Source of the DNA: Hirudo medicinalis
Lineage: Eukaryota; Annelida; Clitellata; Hirudinida; Hirudinidae
NCBI GenBank assembly: GCA_011800805.1
Contig: MPNW01000058.1
Coordinates: forward strand, 22,566-86,565
Length of the DNA: 64,000 nt
Direction of reading: 5' to 3'
A model generated the notes under the pieces. That model was not told the DNA's origin. It saw nothing but the letters and a program-made list of their open reading frames with translations, and made no database searches. Below, in pieces: positions 49,101 to 64,000 of this stretch. Position numbers and translations under genes: made by a program. Each line of letters opens with the position of its first letter. Within the stretch, counting starts at the first letter, position 1.

Positions 49101-49799
49101 TTGTTCGAAACGAAGATCATGAAGCTCCCGTTATGAATGCATGACACAACTCAGAAGATATGAGTCTGTAATCAGTTGCTAACTTATTCCTAATTAACTA
49201 CTTTCGGTCTATTGTTATTAAAATCCAATCTTTATTGATCACTCTTTACAGGGAAGTTCATATCTGTCAGATTAAGGCCATCCGAACTCAGACATTTATC
49301 GGGATTAACCTTTTGTGACTCAGATCGATTTGAATTTGAACCACTTGGCAACCAATAGCATGCTGAGTTTCCTTAGGAAAGGCTAATGTTGGACGAATCC
49401 ATTTCGTTCTAAAACGTTCTTTACAACGTGAATGCATTGTAATTATGTTAATGAGCTGACCTCTTCGTTCATTATCTTTCGTGACACACATGCATAACAC
49501 TTCCTTTGTCCTGCTTCGTTCTTGTTCACTTTCAGTCATTACTTTCCCTCACTTCAGCACCATCTTTCCTTTCGCCTCCCGACGCCATCGTTTGGAAAAG
49601 GATTGGTCGAAGTGGTTTGCTCTTAAGGCGAGATAGGAGATAACGAAGTCCAGTGAAGCAGAGCAAATAGTCGAGGAATTGCTGGAGGCTGTCAAAGTAT
49701 CGGCAATACTTTGTTTGGCCCACAGGAGTGGATGTTGTTCAAGATCTGTAATTTTAATTGATACAATATTCGCGCAAAGAAATTATACTCGGAATTAAC
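46119..49799. other. Intergenic between divergent NUP98 and PTK7
   Basis: 3.7 kb, AT-rich. Two weak open frames (47003-47302 and 48624-48842) lack domain or splice support. A short direct duplication (unit CCTGGGTAATTTATTACCAT) occurs at about 48113-48172. Promoters of both flanking genes should lie here, but I can point to no specific element. Confidence 0.5.
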
Positions 49800-58689
<8,890 letters not shown>

Positions 58690-59301
58690 ACTCAGTTTAA
58701 CCTTAGAATCATTTTTGTTTTGAGACTAGCACTTTTAGATTTCTTTTTCACAAGTTTTCTTTTTTTTTTAAATTTTTATTGGTTTATTTTATATTCCGTT
58801 TGTTGTGTAAGTCACGCAAAGCAAAAAACCGAGCTTTAGACGTTACATTGCAAAATTATAATTTCACTTCTCATGGTTCTGACACGTAAAGATTTTTATA
58901 TTTATATTCCGAATTTATTTTTTAATGGCTTTCTGCACGGCAATTCAAGATGGGTAAAACTAAACTCAATCAAGTTATTCGCTTTTGATCTTTTACAAGT
59001 TATTCTTTAAAAAAATACATAAATCGTACTTCTTTGGTTACTTTTAAGCTTTTTGAGAGATGTTGGACTCCTTATTCATGGCAATTTTCTTAATTTATTT
59101 TGCAATAAACAGTTTCATTAAACATTTTTTTTTGTAAATAGTCTTTAAGAAAGACTTTTATCTTTCTTAGTATCTGGAGTAGCATTTCCACTGATACTTC
59201 AAGTGAAGTGTAATCATAAAAAATAACCGAGTCAAAAAGTGGAAAGACACACTTAAACTAGAAGTAAAAACAGAACGGAACCAATGTCCCTATTGCAAGA
59301 A
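58690..59301. other. Convergent 3' flanks of PTK7 and the polycystin-like gene
   Basis: AT-rich, no open frame of note. Holds both 3' UTRs. Confidence 0.6.
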
Positions 59302-62300
59302 TTACAATTCGACGGGCTTGACAAAGCTGCCGTGCAGCGACCTCATGTCCACGTCACTGGAGTCTTTCCGAGCCGTGAAGGGCCTGTAGAACATGCCTTT
59401 TTTCTTGCGATGCTTCTTGGGAGGTCTCTTTCCCGAAAGCAGTGCACTGCTCCATCTTACTAAGTCCAACATTAGCGTCTTGAGGTATTCGATGAGATTT
59501 CTCAGCTCTTTGTTGCGGCTCTGGTACCTGCGAAGCTGAAGAAGATAAGCATAGGGAACTGTAAACTCATCGATATCATGAATTGTAAAATTTAAGTTGA
59601 GTCAATTCGACGTTTTTGCCAACCCTTCGGTAAGTCAAGACGATGTCGGAAATGATGAAAGCCTTAAGAGTGCCGGAGAAGATGGATATCAGGAGGACTA
59701 CGATGGATGCCGTGTGGTAATTTGCATCCATGCCCAGCACCTTCCTTGGATGGACCATATCGTAGATGAAGAAGATGAAGCGCTGGTTAATCTGAGCATA
59801 TTCCTCTTTGTACCTTGCGGGAGTTATTACATTTTTCAATTGGAAATAAATAAAAATATAAATAAACTGATAGTACAAATAAATAAAAACCAAATCGATA
59901 TTTATAAAGAAATTTAATCAGCTAAATACATTAATTATATATGAACTACATAAATTAATGTCTTTTTTTTAAAGTTCTTTTTCGTAAGCCGACCTTGAGT
60001 GGCTTATGCATCCATACGAAGGGGACGTGAAGGAACTTTTCAATCGTTCTACCATTTATATAGCAACCCCTACCCGAGGCCGCTCCCAGGCTGGGTTTCG
60101 AACGCGACACATTGTGACTGTTGCCATTATCGCTGCTTGCAGGAACACGACCCATTCGGCCAACCCACTCGCAGCCATGTTAATATTTTAACATGTTAAC
60201 ATATATTACTAGTACCTTTTAAGGTAGATGCATACATGAAAATGAATGGCAAATATTTCAAATTTTCAAGAATAAGCTCAAATATGAATGTTATGTAAAC
60301 ATCCAAAAGTATTAATTTAAATTTACTGATCTCATTGGTTTAAAACACTCCAAAAAATGGAGGGGATTTAGTGTAACAAAAAAGTCAAAATTTTTTAACA
60401 ATCCATTTGTATAATTTAAGAGGCATTTAAGAGATATTTTCTGAGATTAAACTTGATGATTAAAGTGAGTCTCACTCTGAAAAGAAGCACATCTTAAGAT
60501 AAATGAGTCCCATGGCCACACAGCTAAACTTGATCACAAGCAAGCAGAAGATTTTCAAGGCCTGAGCAAGACAAAGTTGGAAGATCCTTTGCAGGTGATT
60601 CAATTTGAGTAGCTCAATTACTCTTATTACTATGATAAAAGTCATTAAATAGATGAGGAACAGGATACCCTGTCGAAAAATTTTCAAGTTCCAGCATAAG
60701 TTATTAAATTCGAATTAATGAATTAAAATCATTAAATTATTAAATTTTATTCGTTAGAAATCGTTCATTTCAAATTTTGTCATTAAAGGTTAAAAATAGG
60801 TCCAGGCAACCAAATCTTGCTAGGTTAGGATAGCAAATGTCTTGCAGTTGGAATTACAAGCTTTCTGAATCGACTCACCACAACTCCACTGATGTAGAAA
60901 GTCACGTAAAGGTCTCCAGTCGAGAGGTAAAACTCGCTGAACACGTCCGATATGCCGTGGATGACGAAGACGTAAATGATGCTGATCATCAGCACCATGA
61001 AGGTCGATGCCAGGTCAAGAATATTCCAGAAGTTACTGAAGTAACGTCCAGCTCCGACGTAGAAAAACCTTTTCATGTTTCGAAACAAGGAAAATCCGAA
61101 CGCCGGCCAGAACATTATCAGGGCTACAGCCACCCGTGGCTGCTCAAAAGGTATGGGTGAGTGGGAGACTAGAAATACCTACGTAATGCATTATTTCAAT
61201 GTAATCAACAGCTCAATTACTCAAGTAAGGTGTTCTTTCGTAAATTATAACTAAAAAGGATTATTAGTTATTTATGATTTTAAATTAGGATTATTATGAT
61301 ATTAATGTTAAATGGAATGGCTATTAAAATGACTTGTTTTGTCAATAAGGGAAAAAATGACAGTGCTTCTAATAATGCCAAAAAGAGAGGAAAGCCAAAT
61401 TTTATGACAAAATTGAGAAAACACCCGACAAATTACCTCTTCTATTGTAACTTTGAATCCACCCCCCATGGGCTGATGAGCGGCTATGAATATCCAGGCG
61501 ATGGACTGGACGGCAGGTATGTAAATATAAAAGGTGGTCCCCATGGCCATAAAGTTGAAGTTGAAAAAGGAGTTGTTCTCCATGACGTCAATACAACCGA
61601 GCCCAAGGCCTCGCGAGTACCCCATGCAGATGGTTTCGAATTCATACCACTCAGGATCGTTATGGTAATCTGCCCAACCTAAATGAAGAAACGTATGATA
61701 ATTTATAGACCACAATTTGCAACAATGCTCTTAAGAATATTTTAAAATTGCACTTCTGATACCAATAATCAATAATAGATATTCAGTCTCAAAGAGTGAG
61801 TAGCACTGGTTACAACTCCTGGTCATTTGGGGTTTTTTTTATACGTTTATGTTGGCCAAACAAATACTCGAAAACGAAGCTAAAAATACAAGAAGTTTGA
61901 TCAACCCAGAAAGCCATCCAAGAGTTAGCCTAAGGGCATGACATCCCACTATTTGGACAAGCCAAATAATAATAGTTAATAAATCACTACCCATACCAGA
62001 ATGAGATAACCTGCAACAACGTAAGAAATGCGATAAACTCGGCATACTTTTCTGGTCGCCGATCCTCGTGAAGCAGGGATAGTTGATGGCGTAGGCATTC
62101 ACCGAAGCTATGGGTTGAAAATTTAGCGATCGACTGAACACCTTGCTTAAATTCGCAAGGTTTGCCTCAGGACCGTAGATATTGGGAATGAGGTGATTTC
62201 GCAGCCAGTGGTAATATTGGTCTCTCTCCTTAATCTGCAATTTTTTAAATGGCCCAGGTTGGATTCCACGTCGGTAATTGACACATTTGTTGAAACAAAT

Positions 62301-64000
62301 CTGAAAAAATTGTTAGGACCTCCTTTATGTGCCTCCCAACCAGGAGTCTCTCGACACTGTATTTGGCCAAGAACATGGAATAGTCGTACATGCTCATGGA
62401 TATGATCATTGCGCAGGCAATAAGATAAGAAAAGAGAATGATGTTCAACAGGAGCAATTTGGAAAGCTTCATTTTCTTTTCTACTTTTATCTGAGGAGAG
62501 GAGTAAAATAAATACATTTCAGTATTTTTTATCGACCAATTCCTCAAGGAGTGCTGGCTTTAAAGTTATAAATTTGAAAACAACAAATTGCATTTATCTT
62601 CTGTAACAGTAAAATATTGAATATGTGAAATATTTTGTTCAAAAATGAATAATAATAAAATAATCCATTACCTTTTTCTTGATCATGATGGGACTCTTGT
62701 AAAAAGGACTCTTCCTGAGCTTATAGACTCTTCTCTTATGATAATCGTAGTAATGCGTGAGATCTGCATTAGCAACGATAAACACAACAACGTTTGTTTT
62801 GTATTGATGATTTTATCGACAATTGGTGCACGAATGCAAGAGTACAAACACAAATCCTGCTCCATAAGGTTAATCATACATCCACTCGAAAGAGCAATCG
62901 TTGTTAACTCGAATTGATAAATTAGGACAGCAAATGTAATGATGTCCAATTACTTAGAAGGGCTTCCCTCTTGATCACACCCAGCCTCCCCAGGGGGAAG
63001 TGAATGTACTGCCTGGAAACGAGCGACCTGCAGAAGGCACCGACAACGATGCAAATGGGGTCGATGACGAATATGTTGGCCAGCAGGGTGATGAAGACTC
63101 GAACGAACCAGTCTGCAGTTATTTCGCTCACATTCTGTTCGACAAATTATTTAATTAATTAATTAATTTATTTATTTATTTATTTAATTATAAGCTTGCA
63201 CAGGAACCCGACGGTTTTGGTCAGTTTAGATGGTTTTAGTTTTTGTTATCTTCATTATCTTCAATCGTTACAAATGTCACAAGCAGAGTCATCCTGAGCG
63301 AACCTGTTTTATCAAGACAAAGATAAAGAAGGAGGTCACACAAATGGTGATCGTCAGGAAAATCCAAGCAACGAAATTCATCCACCAAGGAAGATGCCCC
63401 TCTACCGTTTCCACGTGGTACTTCCTCATTTTCTTCTTCAATTTACCACCTGAACGAGAAGGTAATAAAACGTCCGTGCGAAGATAATTTTTTTTCCAAA
63501 ATCAATCCGAAATTTGACTTTTTTATTTCTAAATCCTCTGCATCCTCGAGGCATTTGTCGTGCAGGAGCTCACCTCGTTGTTCGATGAGCGTCTTCATGA
63601 GAAGTTTCGTCTTCTCTCCTATAATTTCTTCCTGGAGCAGGCCCTTTGCGATGTCGCTCACGGTGTGCACGGACTTGCCGGACTTGCTGGACTTGCCCGA
63701 CTCTTTGTCGTATTCCGACGAAAAGGAATCCAGACTCTCGATGTGACTTATGCGACTGTGCCTCTTCGGCCTCGTGTTGTACACGCTGGTGTTTTCGGAT
63801 TTCGGCTTGGCGTTGTAATTTCTTTGAAAAGTAGGAAAGACTCGAACCTTGTTGTTAGAAAGGTTGATCTGGTCGTCGGTCGTCTCCATCATCTGCTGGA
63901 ACTGGTTGAAAGCGAGTCCCGTAGTTGCGACGTTAGGGTTTTCGTCGTACATGTCGAACTCTGCCTCTTCTTGAACCTCTGCTCCTGCCGGCCCTTTGAA
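59302..64000 (-). CDS. Polycystin-1-like channel protein, C-terminal part (partial)
   Basis: Minus-strand exons: 63574 to beyond the right edge, 63304-63449, 62954-63134, 62672-62763, 62320-62490, 62048-62234, 61437-61678, 60879-61139, 60476-60669, 59624-59813, 59302-59535. A Ser/Lys-rich cytoplasmic region (DIAKGLLQEEIIGEKTK) leads to helix LPWWMNFVAWIFLTITICV, then a helix with FITLLANIFVIDPICIVVGA, the pattern of polycystin-1 helices after the PLAT domain. LLLLNIILFSYLIACAMII begins the next helix, followed by an extracellular loop (NHLIPNIYG, WADYHNDPEW). Then FRNMKRFF, YFSNFWNILDLASTF and a pore-side bundle (LLKLNHLQRIFQL) follow. The basic tail ends FVKPVEL. Polycystins act in cilia, sensory or sperm membranes. 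PKD1, PKD1L or PKDREJ type cannot be told apart without the N-terminal half. The exon at 59624-59813 has a weak acceptor. Confidence 0.85.
59962..60185 (-). mobile_element. tRNA-derived SINE candidate
   Basis: On the minus strand, starting near 60185: a box-A-like TTGGCCGAATGGG, then about 55 bases later a box-B-like CGTTCGAAACCCAG, spaced as in a tRNA-derived RNA polymerase III promoter. An unrelated body follows and ends in an A-rich tail (GAACTTTAAAAAAAAG) near 59965. It is more GC-rich than its surroundings and lies in an intron of the polycystin-like gene in the same orientation. No clear target-site duplication is seen. Open frames on both strands here are not genes. Confidence 0.5.
63142..63187. 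repeat. TTAA/TTTA low-complexity run
   Basis: ATTA and TTTA units in a polycystin-like intron. Confidence 0.7.

Noticed and set aside
59597..60199. Several plus-strand frames of 61-107 codons
   Set aside because: They are reverse shadows of the polycystin-like exon (59624-59813) and of the SINE candidate.

Overview
This is animal genomic DNA: every gene is split by short GT-AG introns, base composition is AT-rich, and ATA/TTA and GAT microsatellites are abundant. Gene content (PTK7, NUP98, polycystin-1-like, arrestin, RNF13-like E3) is metazoan. The microsatellite style and a CR1/jockey-like LINE fragment fit an invertebrate, perhaps a lophotrochozoan such as a leech; that placement is inference. 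Exon limits were read by eye from splice sites and homology and may be off by 1-3 bases.

Layout: (1) 1-6102, minus strand: the N-terminal half of an arrestin (cut by the left edge; first exon not found), then a complete PPT1 thioesterase gene. (2) 6422-17819, plus strand: an intron-containing cytosolic HSP70 divergent from PPT1, a B-box/coiled-coil/beta-propeller TRIM-like gene, and a PA-TM-RING ubiquitin ligase of the RNF13 family. (3) 17820-18553: a 5'-truncated LINE reverse-transcriptase remnant. (4) 19063-34547: a small minus-strand coiled-coil gene, then six tandem plus-strand copies (A-F) of a family I do not recognise. Full copies carry two SAM-like helical domains, each on its own exon, a conserved PEEY-EH junction, a charged coiled-coil stretch and usually membrane segments. 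(5) 35396-46118, minus strand: a complete NUP98-96 nucleoporin gene. (6) 49800-58689, plus strand: a complete PTK7-type receptor pseudokinase. (7) 59302 to the right edge, minus strand: the C-terminal membrane part of a polycystin-1-like protein, with a tRNA-derived SINE candidate in one intron.

The most unusual part is the A-F array. Copies differ mainly in their tails, one (C) looks partial, and copies B, D, E and F carry Rel/NF-kappaB-like motifs upstream; in B and F the site directly abuts a perfect AP-1 site. This would fit a local birth-and-death family of membrane-tethered, SAM-like adaptors under stress or immune control, which is a hypothesis. An assembly gap (22180-22914) inside the array is flanked by two identical 91-bp copies of the same sequence, so copy number there is uncertain. 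Three otherwise intact genes (HSP70, the TRIM-like gene, NUP98) each carry one apparent single-base deletion, which looks like consensus error rather than gene death.
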